Shown here: positions 54,018 to 62,200 of the stretch, piece after piece
Layout of the letters: every line of letters starts with the position of its first letter
How positions within the stretch are numbered: the stretch's first letter is position 1
Origin: Prado023 sp963818445
GTDB lineage: Bacteria; Actinomycetota; Actinomycetes; S36-B12; CAIYMF01
Assembly (NCBI GenBank): GCA_963818445.1
Contig: CAWFSG010000012.1
Span: 124,001-188,000, forward strand
Length of the DNA stretch: 64,000 nucleotides
Direction of reading: 5' to 3'
Notes under the pieces: model-generated
Told to the model about the DNA's origin: nothing
Database searches by the model: none
What the model saw: only the letters and a program-made list of their open reading frames with translations
Program-made: the position numbers and the translations under genes

Positions 54018-55429
54018 GACGGGGTTCCTTCGGGTGTGGTCGCGGTGCCGAGCTTGGCGAACTCGACGCCGTACCGGTGGATGAAGGGGATGCTGATCAG
54101 GACGAGGATCGCGGGTACGGCCGTGAATGCCATCAGGACGCCGGTGATCGCCGAGTCGGGCTGGGTGACCTGCTCGTCGGCCTTGCTGGAGACGAACCCG
54201 GTCAGCGCGAGCACCACGAGGACCAGACCTGGCCCGAGGGCGAACCCGAGGGTCTCCCCGGCGGTCCACATCCCCGTGAACACCCCGGCCCGGACCTCGC
54301 CGGTGCGCTCGCGGTCGGCGGCCACCGCGTCGGGCATCATCGCCAGCGGGAACATCTGGCATCCGCCGTACGCGATGCCGCAGACGGCGATGGCCCCGGC
54401 CACCGTGGCCAGCCCCAGGTTCCGGCCCCCGATGAACAGGATCACCGCTCCGACCAGGAACACGAGGGTGGAGGCCAGGAATCCGCGGGTCTTGCCGAAC
54501 CGGTGGGCCACCCAGTTCCAGAACGGCATCACCACGATCGCCGGCGCCACCAGGCAGACGAACAGGATGGTGATCGAGGTGGGCTTCCCGACGATGTATG
54601 TGGCGTAGTACTGCGCCGCCCCGAGCATCGCGGCGAAGCCCAGGGCCTGGATCACGAACCCGATCAGCAGCGCCACGAAGGCACGGTTGTGCCGGACGAC
54701 ACGGACCTGGTCCATCAGGCTTCCCTCGGCCGCCGGGGCAATCCGAGCCCGCGCCTTCGACAGCCCGAGGATGCACAGCCAGATGCCCGCCAGCATCAGG
54801 CCAGCCATGAACAGGGCCATCACGAAGTGACCCAGGTACGCCCCGCCGAGGGCGTCTCGGATGACCGGGGCCAGGGCCCCGCCCAGCAGGATCGCGACCG
54901 TCAGGAAGGCCACCCGCCACGCCATGAGCGTGGAGCGCTCCGCAGGCTCGTCGGTGAGCTCCGCGGACAGCGCGATGTAGGGCACCTGGAACAGCGCGAA
55001 CGCCGTCGACGCGAGGATGAACGCCACGAACACCCACGCCGCCGCACCACCCGAGGCCAGCGCCGGCGGTACCGAGAAGATCAGGATGAAGGCCAGCGGC
55101 AGCACGATGCCGGCAAGCTTCAGGAACGGCAGGCGGCTGCCCACGCGGGCCGCTGCCCGGTCCGACAGGCGCCCCACGATCGGCAGGACGATCACGTCCC
55201 ACGCCTTGGGGACCGCCACCACGAAGGCGGCGGCGCCGGCCGCCACGCCGAGGGTGTTGGTCAGGTAGTAGGCGAGGACCAGCCCGGGCACGGTGGCGAA
55301 CACGCCCGTCCCCACGGACCCGAACGCGTACGCGACGATCGTCCGCCTGGTCAGGTGCAGCTCATCGGTCCCCGCGGCACCGGCGCCGCCGTCCCCACCC
55401 TGCGGCTGCGACAGCGCACTTGACGACAT
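54014..55429 (-). CDS. GPH-family (MelB-like) cation symporter
   Basis: A 471-residue, 12-helix transporter. AYAFGSVGTGVFATVPGLVL is the typical GPH opening, VPKAWDVIVLPIVGRLSDR carries the Asp-rich loop after helix 2, and QVPYIALSAELTDEPAERS is the GPH PxxALxxE motif. Family members take up sugars or amino sugars with Na+ or H+. The coupled S1P-lyase-like gene suggests import of a phosphorylated or amino-alcohol substrate, but this is inference. Confidence 0.85.
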   Translation of the reverse strand: MSSSALSQPQGGDGGAGAAGTDELHLTRRTIVAYAFGSVGTGVFATVPGLVLAYYLTNTLGVAAGAAAFVVAVPKAWDVIVLPIVGRLSDRAAARVGSRLPFLKLAGIVLPLAFILIFSVPPALASGGAAAWVFVAFILASTAFALFQVPYIALSAELTDEPAERSTLMAWRVAFLTVAILLGGALAPVIRDALGGAYLGHFVMALFMAGLMLAGIWLCILGLSKARARIAPAAEGSLMDQVRVVRHNRAFVALLIGFVIQALGFAAMLGAAQYYATYIVGKPTSITILFVCLVAPAIVVMPFWNWVAHRFGKTRGFLASTLVFLVGAVILFIGGRNLGLATVAGAIAVCGIAYGGCQMFPLAMMPDAVAADRERTGEVRAGVFTGMWTAGETLGFALGPGLVLVVLALTGFVSSKADEQVTQPDSAITGVLMAFTAVPAILVLISIPFIHRYGVEFAKLGTATTPEGTPS

Positions 55430-55561
55430 GATCCGGACGCTACAGCGGCAGGCACCGGCGTCGCGTGGTCACCGAGGGCAGCGCTGGACCTTGCCCTTGC
55501 TCGAGGGCCCAAGCGTTCAGCCCGCCAGCGCAGTCTGCAGACGATCAGGAACGGCGGACGG

Positions 55562-56761
55562 TCAGCCGCCCAGGAGCTCGGCTGCCCGCCGCCCACTGGC
55601 CAGTGCGCCGTTGATGCTCGGCCCCTGACGATGGTCGCCCGCCAGGACCATGCCGGAGCTCACCACCTGCGGCCGCGCGACGCCCACCGCCGGAAGTGCG
55701 GCGGCGATCGGGTAGTGGGCGATCAGCTCGAGGTCCCGGGGCGCGACGCCGAGCATCCGCGCCGAATCCTCGCGCGCCCACAGCTCGCCCTCCGTCGAGT
55801 CGTGGAACCCCACCGCCGAGGCCGCGACCAGGCGCCGGCCGGCGGGTGCGTAGGTCGGCGCCACGTCACTCATCACGGCGACGTTGGCAAGGCGCACGTC
55901 GGGTGACACCAGCAGCATGGGGTGCCGGCGGGGCAGGTCGGCGGCGGCGAAGTACCAGGTCGTCAGCGCCCGCCACGTGGTCGCCGACGCGGTCGGGACC
56001 AGCACGGCCGGGTCCCCCACGGCCACGATCACGTCATCGGCCAGCCACTCGGTGTCGGCGGTCGTGACCCTCCCGGACCGCGCGGAGAGCACGGGTGAGT
56101 CCGTCAGGACGGAGAGCCCATCGGCGAGTCGCCTCGGCAGCTCGTCCATTCCCCCCTCGGGCACGCCCGGGGTCCCGGCCAGGAAGGTCCGCAGGATCTC
56201 GTCGGCGACCCCGCGTGGGGTCTCCAGGGCCGAGTCTGCGAGCACCCCGGACAGGAACGGCCGGACCAGTGCGTCGAACGCGGCATCGTCGACCCCTGCG
56301 GAACGCAGCGCCTCGCCGATGCCCTGGTCGGCCCTGCCCGGCGGGGTGCGGCGAGGGTGCAGCGGGGTGCCCAACCGGGCCGCGTACGACCCGAACGCGG
56401 CGAGTCCGCGGCCGGCCCCCAGTGCGCGCAGCGACCGGGTCGTGGCCGGCAGGCTGCGGGGGTCGCGCCGTGGATCTGTCAGCGGGTGCGACATGCCATC
56501 GCGCACCACGTCGACCCCGGCCGAGAACTGGCGGATGGGAAGGTCGGGCCACGCCAGGCGACCCTCCGGGTAGGCCGGGTTGTACAGCTGGAAGCCCCGA
56601 TCGAGGGTGAACCCGTCGATGCGGTCGGTGCGAACCCGACCGCCGATCCCGTCCGAGGCCTCGAGGACCACCACATCACGCCCCGCCGTCGCGAGGAGCT
56701 GCGCCGCGCGCAGCCCGGCAAGACCCGCCCCGACGACCACCACATCAGCCCTGTTCGCCAC
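55562..56761 (-). CDS. FAD-dependent oxidoreductase (phytoene desaturase/HemY-like fold)
   Basis: A 399-residue flavoprotein. ADVVVVGAGLAGLRAAQLL begins the FAD domain and GIGGRVRTDRIDGFTLDRGF is the conserved GGR segment; the closing motif is GMVLAGDHRQGPSINGALAS. It belongs to the amine oxidase/phytoene desaturase superfamily; the substrate is unknown. It is not the heme-pathway HemY, which is at 1116-2525. GTG at 56761 places the Rossmann motif at residue 7; the frame open to 56797 has no better ribosome site. Confidence 0.85.
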   Translation of the reverse strand: MANRADVVVVGAGLAGLRAAQLLATAGRDVVVLEASDGIGGRVRTDRIDGFTLDRGFQLYNPAYPEGRLAWPDLPIRQFSAGVDVVRDGMSHPLTDPRRDPRSLPATTRSLRALGAGRGLAAFGSYAARLGTPLHPRRTPPGRADQGIGEALRSAGVDDAAFDALVRPFLSGVLADSALETPRGVADEILRTFLAGTPGVPEGGMDELPRRLADGLSVLTDSPVLSARSGRVTTADTEWLADDVIVAVGDPAVLVPTASATTWRALTTWYFAAADLPRRHPMLLVSPDVRLANVAVMSDVAPTYAPAGRRLVAASAVGFHDSTEGELWAREDSARMLGVAPRDLELIAHYPIAAALPAVGVARPQVVSSGMVLAGDHRQGPSINGALASGRRAAELLGG

Positions 56762-56825
56762 GCCCCGAAGGCTGCCGCGGACAGCCCCCCGGCGCAACCC
56801 GGCTCGGCCCCGCCGCGGCGGGGCG

Positions 56826-57098
56826 TCAGGTGAGGACCAGGATCCCGCCGGTGACGTTGAGCATCAGGACGCAGGCTCCGGTCAGCGCGATGAGCCGGGC
56901 TGCGGGAACCAGCGAGCCGGAGGGGATCACGCCCGGCTCCACGCGCTGCCGGCGCACCGACCCGACGAGGACGCCGAGCCCGAGCACCATGGCCACGGCA
57001 GCCGCCCCCACCGCCAGGGGATTCCGGCCAGCCGAGTAGGCCAGCAGTGCCGACGGGACGCCGAGGAGGGTCAGTCCCATTCGCGCCCACGCGAGCAT
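56826..57098 (-). CDS. DUF202 family small membrane protein
   Basis: At least 90 residues with three helices (AWARMGLTLLGVPSALLAYS; LAVGAAAVAMVLGLGVLV; LIALTGACVLMLNVTGGILV). The residues just before the ATG, DPGLAGERT, also look like DUF202 (ERTxLAW). No in-frame start exists there, but the ATG overlapping the upstream YidH stop (57181) would supply one if two surplus bases were removed. Either the short form is real, with GGGGAG at a good distance, or the start is garbled by sequence errors. Beside a YidH gene, as usual for this pair. Confidence 0.72.
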   Translation of the reverse strand: MLAWARMGLTLLGVPSALLAYSAGRNPLAVGAAAVAMVLGLGVLVGSVRRQRVEPGVIPSGSLVPAARLIALTGACVLMLNVTGGILVLT

Positions 57099-57180
57099 GG
57101 TGCGCTCCCCCGCCAGACCGGGGTCAGAGGGTTCCGAGGGTGCCGCGGCGCCCGTCCCGGTGTCCTCAGCGTCACGAGCC

Positions 57181-57543
57181 TCATGACGCCATCACGACGG
57201 CGATCCCCGTCGCCAACGAGAGCACTGCGATCGACGCTGCCACCAGGGGGATGGAGGTCGACAGTGGCAGCCCGTGGTTCGAGCGCATCGCCCGCTCCAT
57301 CCGGAACCACCGGAGGAGTGCCCGGAACGACAGGATCGCGGCCATCAGGATCCACAGGACCGCCAGGATGTTGATGGCGAAGTGCTCCCCCGGGATGATC
57401 GTGCCGACAGCCAGGCCGATGCCGAGCAGGCCCAGGGAGGTGGTCACCCAGGACAGGAACGTCCGCTCGTTGGCCAGGGTGAAGCGCGGATCGGGATCAT
57501 CGCCCACCGACCGCACCCACGCGTCGAATCGGCCCACGCCCAC
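57181..57543 (-). CDS. YidH/DUF202 family inner membrane protein
   Basis: A 120-residue protein with the signature DPRFTLANERTFLSWVTTSL before the first helix (GLLGIGLAVGTIIPG), then LAVLWILMAAILSF and a last helix IAVLSLATGIAVVMA. YidH-type proteins are widespread and uncharacterised. Its stop overlaps the region where the next DUF202 gene should start. Confidence 0.86.
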   Translation of the reverse strand: MGVGRFDAWVRSVGDDPDPRFTLANERTFLSWVTTSLGLLGIGLAVGTIIPGEHFAINILAVLWILMAAILSFRALLRWFRMERAMRSNHGLPLSTSIPLVAASIAVLSLATGIAVVMAS

Positions 57544-57634
57544 GCCTCCCTCAGGTCGGCGCCCACCCTAGCGCCCAGGACTGCCCGCCGACCCTCCCAC
57601 GAGTCGGCGGGTCCAGGCCAGGAGCTCAGCCCGG

Positions 57635-59192
57635 TCAGGCCGCGGAGCCGGTACCGCCCGCGGGGCGGGTGGCCCGACGGGGTCCGCGCCGCGGTGTGGC
57701 AGGGGTGGCGCCGCCGCTGCTCGACCAGACGGTGGTCGAACCGGAGGACGACCGCGCGGCCGACGAGGTCGACTGCGAGGTGCGGGGGGCTGACGACCGG
57801 GACTGCGAGGAACGGGTGGCGGAGCTCCCGGATGCCTGGCCCGGGCGGGAATCCGAACTGGTGCGCTGCCGGCCCGGGGACCCACTTGTGGAGCCACCCG
57901 CTGACCTGCCCGCACCCGAGCCCGAGCCGCCTGACGAGCGACCGCGGCTGCCGCCGGATCCACGACCCGATCCACGGCCCGTGCGCTCCTCCGGGATTGG
58001 CTGGGCGTTGGGCACCACGACGCGTGGGGCGCTGGGCCCGGCGATGTCGCTGATGGTCGAGTCGCCGGCACGCACCTTGTGCTGGGTGGGCGTGATCGCG
58101 GCCCGACGCATCAGGTCGGCGACGTCCCGACGCTGCTCGTGGGTGGCGACCGTCACGACAACCCCCGCCGCACCTGCGCGGGCGGTGCGCCCGGAGCGGT
58201 GCAGGTAGGCCTTGTGCTCGGCCGGCGGGTCGATGTGCACGACGAGGGTCGATGTCATCGACATGGATGCCGCGCGCGGCGATGTCGGTGGCCACCAGGA
58301 CCCGCACGTCACCGTCGGCGAACGCGGCCAGGTTGCGCTGGCGGGCCGCCTGGCTGAGGTTGCCGTGCAGGTCGACGGCGTGGATCCCGGATGCGGTGAG
58401 CGTGCGTGCCCAGCGCTTGGCCTGGTGCTTGGTGCGGGCGAAGGCCAGCGTGCGGCCGTGGCCACCGACCAGCTGCGCGACGACCTCGCCGCGGTCTGCG
58501 GCGTCGACGTTGAAGACGTGGTGGTCCATCGCGGGGACCGGCGATGCGGCCGAGTCGACCTCGTGGGTCACGGGGTTGTGCAGGTAGCGCCGGGCCAGCA
58601 CGTCGACGCCGGAGTCCAGCGTCGCGGAGAACAGCAGTCGCTGCCCCTCGGCAGGGGTCTGGTCGAGCAGGCGGCGGACCTCGGGCAGGAAGCCGAGATC
58701 GGCCATGTGGTCGGCCTCGTCGATGACGGTGACCACGATGTCCTCGAGGCTGCACAGCCGCTGCTTGATCAGGTCGGCCAGGCGGCCGGGGGTGGCGACG
58801 ATGATGTCCACGCCCTTGGCCAGCGCGGCGACCTGCGGGTTCTGGCCCACGCCGCCGAAGATGGTGCGGGTCTTCAGGCCCATCGCCTCAGCGAGCGGGG
58901 CGATCGTGTTGTCGACCTGCACGGCGAGCTCGCGGGTGGGCACGAGGACAAGCCCACGCGGGCGACGCGCAGCGGAGCGGCTGCCGGCCAGCGCGGACAC
59001 CAGCGGCAGGGCGAACGCGACCGTCTTCCCGCTGCCGGTGCGTCCGCGGCCGAGCACGTCGCGCCCGGCCAGGGAGTCGGGCAGTGTCGCGGACTGGATG
59101 GGGAAGGGGGCGTCGATGCCACCGGAGGCCAACGACGCGATGAGCGCCGGGGCGACGCCGAGGCCGGCGAAGCTCGCACCGTCGGCCGGCAC
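57635..59192 (-). CDS. DEAD-box RNA helicase (one apparent +1 frameshift; start uncertain)
   Basis: About 519 residues after removing one surplus base at 58250. All helicase motifs are present: Q motif (FPIQSATLP), Walker A GRGRTGSGKT, motif II VIDEADH, motif III SAT, and after the correction VHIDPPAEHKAYLHRSGRT-ARAG (motif VI). The C-terminal ~150 residues are Gly/Ser/Arg-rich, an RNA-binding tail common in actinobacterial DEAD proteins. Family members unwind structured RNA in ribosome assembly or cold adaptation. No ATG is in frame near the N-terminus; GTG at 59192 is a working choice, and TTG or a more distal start is possible. Confidence 0.85.
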
Positions 59193-59490
59193 CAAGGTTC
59201 TGGCGGGGGCTGAGGAGCGGGCCGGAGCCTGCGGTGGTGGTGCGGTGTGGAGGTGCGCGCAGCAGACGCCGCGCGGGCGGGAGAAGTCACAGGGGTCCTG
59301 ATCGTCGAGAGGGATGGCCGCGGGTGCTGGCCCATCTCGCGAAGGGGACGCCGGTACGGCGTCAAAGCAGACGACCTCGCCAGCGGCGGATGCCGCGGAC
59401 AACGTGCACCGTTCAGACGATGCACAGCCAGAGTACCCCGATATGTGACCGGACAAACACCATTCGTCACGGCCGTGGCACACTCCGGGG

Positions 59491-60309
59491 GTGCCGGACG
59501 ACCCGCTGCCGACCCGGTCGGTGTTCCAGATCCCGGGCATGGACTGCCCGACGGAGGAGCAGCTGATCCGCATGGCGCTGGCCCCGGTCCCTGTGGCCCA
59601 GCACCTGGAGTTCGACCTCGGGACCCGACAGCTCACTGTGGTCCACCGGGGACCGCCGACCAGCATCCTGGCAGTCCTGGAGCCGCTGGGAATGGGCGCC
59701 CGACTGTCCTCGTCCACACCGATGGACCGGGCCGAGGACGTCATGGTCGACGACCCGACCACCCCCGACTCCCAACGACGCGCGCTCTGGCTCGTGCTGG
59801 CGATCAACGCCGCCATGTTCGTCATCGAGGTGGTGGCGGGGCTCGCGGCCCAGTCCACCGGCTTGGTCGCCGACTCCGTGGACATGCTCGCCGACGCGAG
59901 CATCTACGCGATCGCCCTGCTGGCAGCAGGCGACGTCACCCGCCAGCGACGGTCGGCCCGGGCCAGCGGCTGGCTGCAACTGGCCCTGGCCGGGATGGTC
60001 CTCGTCGAGGTGCTGCGCCGCGCGGCCGGGGGCAGTGAGCCCGCCGACGCGGTCATGATCCTCGTCGGCGCACTCGCGCTGGTCGCCAACCTCTCCTGCG
60101 TCGCGATCCTGGCCCGGCATCGGGGCGGCGGCGCACACATGCGGGCCAGCTGGATCTTCACGACGAACGACGCCCTGGCCAACATCGGCGTGATCGTGGC
60201 CGGTGCCCTGGTCGCGATCACGGGATCGGCAATCCCCGACCTCGTCATCGGAGCGGGGATCGCCGTCCTCGTCGCCTCCGGTGCCTGGCGGATCTTGCGG
60301 ATGCGCTGA
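59491..60309 (+). CDS. Cation transporter, HMA-like N-terminus with CDF-type membrane domain
   Basis: A 272-residue protein. Residues 10-70 look like a heavy-metal-associated domain, but the metal motif reads GMDCPTEE, with only one Cys of the usual CxxC. The membrane part (LVLAINAAMFVIEVVAGLAA, VADSVDMLADASIYAIALLA, HMRASWIFTTNDALANIGVI) follows the CDF fold with Asp-rich motifs in helices 2 and 5, so zinc or another divalent ion export is likely. GTG at 59491 is the start. Divergent from the helicase; the 298 bases between hold the promoters. Confidence 0.85.
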   Translation: MPDDPLPTRSVFQIPGMDCPTEEQLIRMALAPVPVAQHLEFDLGTRQLTVVHRGPPTSILAVLEPLGMGARLSSSTPMDRAEDVMVDDPTTPDSQRRALWLVLAINAAMFVIEVVAGLAAQSTGLVADSVDMLADASIYAIALLAAGDVTRQRRSARASGWLQLALAGMVLVEVLRRAAGGSEPADAVMILVGALALVANLSCVAILARHRGGGAHMRASWIFTTNDALANIGVIVAGALVAITGSAIPDLVIGAGIAVLVASGAWRILRMR

Positions 60310-60366
60310 GGCGCGACGAGCCTCCTGGATCCATCGGCTCTGGCGGATCCGCGCGATGATGAACCC

Positions 60367-60942
60367 ATGGCCCTTCCCTCGATGGAGCTGATCCGCCCCC
60401 AAGCCGAGCACCTGCCCGGCTACCTCGACGCGCTGCGGCGCGGATGGTCGCCGAACACCGAGCACGTGGGGTTCGACCAGGCGGCGATCGATCGCGTCAC
60501 GCGGGATCCGCAGCGGTTCATCGAGCTGTGCGACGACCGGGAGGCGGCCGGTGGCCCCATCGAGCTGCCCGACGGGACCACGGTCCCACGGCTGCCCGGC
60601 CTGACCCGGTGGATGTGGGACGGGGAGTTCGCCGGCGCCATCAACCTGCGCTGGCAACCGGGCACGAGGGCCCTGCCACCCACCTGCCTGGGGCACATCG
60701 GTTACTCGGTGGTGCCATGGAAGCGCCGCCGCGGGTACGCGACGGCCGCCCTGGCGGCCATGCTGCCCATCGCCGCGGCGGAGGGGCTGCCGATCGTGGA
60801 CATCACGACGGACGTCGACAACATCCCGTCCCAGCGGGTGGTCCAGGCCAATGGCGGCGTGCTGGTCGAGCGGTTCACCAAGCATGAGTCCGCAGGAGGC
60901 GGCCCCGCGCTGCGCTTCGAGGTGGACCTGACGGCCCTGTGA
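60367..60942 (+). CDS. GNAT family N-acetyltransferase
   Basis: A 191-residue protein with the GNAT core: GHIGYSVVPWKRRRGYATAA (acetyl-CoA-binding R-x-x-G-x-A) and NIPSQRVVQANGGVLVERF. The substrate is unknown; small-molecule or ribosomal protein targets are typical. It starts 58 bases after the transporter stop. Confidence 0.85.
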   Translation: MALPSMELIRPQAEHLPGYLDALRRGWSPNTEHVGFDQAAIDRVTRDPQRFIELCDDREAAGGPIELPDGTTVPRLPGLTRWMWDGEFAGAINLRWQPGTRALPPTCLGHIGYSVVPWKRRRGYATAALAAMLPIAAAEGLPIVDITTDVDNIPSQRVVQANGGVLVERFTKHESAGGGPALRFEVDLTAL

Positions 60943-60965
60943 GTCCGAGGACCGGGCGCGCGACG

Positions 60966-61133
60966 TCAGCGAGTGAGGTCCGGGTCGTTGAGGTAGGCGT
61001 CGACGAGGACCCGGGCCAGGGATCGGGCCTCGGCGTCGTCCGGGTTCGATTCCAGCCGGATGAGGAGCCGTGCGGCCTCGGCCGACTGCGCCCTGCCACC
61101 CCGGTCGATGATCTCGCGCAAATGGGCATCCAT
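60966..61133 (-). CDS. Small 55-residue hypothetical protein
   Basis: MDAHLREIIDRGGRAQSAEA to VLVDAYLNDPDLTR, a highly charged, probably all-helical protein. The composition is coding-like (GC at third positions and no rare codons). It is encoded opposite the acetyltransferase and metA genes, and a stem-loop lies just upstream. No family recognised. Confidence 0.6.
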   Translation of the reverse strand: MDAHLREIIDRGGRAQSAEAARLLIRLESNPDDAEARSLARVLVDAYLNDPDLTR

Positions 61134-61140
61134 GACCTCG

Positions 61141-61168
61141 AGCGTGCCAGCGATCGGGCGGGCACGCT
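61141..61168. promoter_or_regulatory. Inverted repeat between the small gene and metA
   Basis: AGCGTGCC (61141-61148) and GGCACGCT (61161-61168) pair exactly over eight bases. It lies immediately upstream of the small gene start (61133) and 90 bases before metA. A possible -10 box TAGAAT lies at 61223-61228 for metA, with no good -35. It is not a known SAM riboswitch. Confidence 0.55.
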
Positions 61169-61257
61169 AGCGGGAGCGCGCCCTCGCCAATCAGCGAATC
61201 CCCCGATAGCGGGCAGGCATCGTAGAATCGCCCCCACCGCCTCAGGGAGTTGCGACC

Positions 61258-62187
61258 ATGCCCGTCAAGATCAGGGAAGGCCTTCCAGCCGCCGACGTCC
61301 TCGCCGCCGAGAACGTCTTCGTGATGACGGATCGTCGTGCCGCCAGCCAGGACATCCGCCCGCTGAGCATCCTCGTCCTGAACCTGATGCCGGCCAAGCA
61401 GACCACCGAGGCCCAGATCCTGCGGCTGCTGGGCAACTCCCCGCTGCAGGTCGAGGTCACGTTCCTGCACACCGCCTCGTACTCCCCCAGGCACACCGAC
61501 CACACCCACCTCGAGGTCTTCTACGAGACCTTCGAGCACGTGCGTGACCGGCGCTTCGACGGCCTGATCATCACGGGCGCGCCGGTCGAGCTCATGGAGT
61601 TCGAGCAGGTGGACTACTGGGAGGAGCTGGTCGGGATCATGGAATGGGCCGACGAGCACGTGTTCTCCACCTTGGCGATCTGCTGGGGCGCCCAGGCCGA
61701 GCTGTACCACCACTACGGGATCGGCAAGCACACGGTGGACCGGAAGGTGTTCGGGGTGTTCTCCCACGAGGTCACGGACGCCAAGAACAAGATCACCCGC
61801 GGGTTCGATGACGTGTTCCTGGCACCGCACTCACGGCACACGAGCGTCCGGGTCGAGGACATCGAGGCAGAGCCGGACCTCGAGCTGTTGGCCGTCTCCC
61901 CGGAGGCGGGCGTGTACCTCGCCGCCTCCCGCGACGGCCGTCGGGTGTTCGTCACCGGGCATGCCGAGTACGACGCCGAGACCCTCGACATCGAGTACCG
62001 CCGCGACCTCGACGCCGGCCTGCCCATCGAGATGCCGCGGAACTACTACCGCAATGACGACCCCGAGCAGCTGCCCATCGTCGGATGGCGCGCGCACGGT
62101 GACCTGCTGTTCACCAACTGGCTGAACTACTGCGTTTACCAGGAGACGCCCTACGACTTGCACGAGCTGGCTACCAGGACGCACTGA
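61258..62187 (+). CDS. metA: MetA-type homoserine O-acyltransferase, probably acetyl-CoA-specific
   Basis: A 309-residue MetA. Cys142 (CWGAQA), His235 (VTGHAEYD) and Glu237 form the catalytic set. Residue 111 is Glu in ITGAPVELMEFEQ, the residue that favours acetyl-CoA over succinyl-CoA in Bacillus cereus MetA, whereas E. coli has Gly. So this protein is predicted to make O-acetylhomoserine, the first committed step of methionine synthesis. The start has GGAG 11 bases upstream. The neighbouring genes are unrelated. Confidence 0.93.
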   Translation: MPVKIREGLPAADVLAAENVFVMTDRRAASQDIRPLSILVLNLMPAKQTTEAQILRLLGNSPLQVEVTFLHTASYSPRHTDHTHLEVFYETFEHVRDRRFDGLIITGAPVELMEFEQVDYWEELVGIMEWADEHVFSTLAICWGAQAELYHHYGIGKHTVDRKVFGVFSHEVTDAKNKITRGFDDVFLAPHSRHTSVRVEDIEAEPDLELLAVSPEAGVYLAASRDGRRVFVTGHAEYDAETLDIEYRRDLDAGLPIEMPRNYYRNDDPEQLPIVGWRAHGDLLFTNWLNYCVYQETPYDLHELATRTH

Positions 62188-62200
62188 CCTGCTCGCGACT

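Noticed and set aside
61134..61257. SAM riboswitch upstream of metA
   Set aside because: Only a single 8-base stem (61141-61168) is present in 124 bases and it also sits directly before the divergent small gene; the four-helix SAM core is missing.
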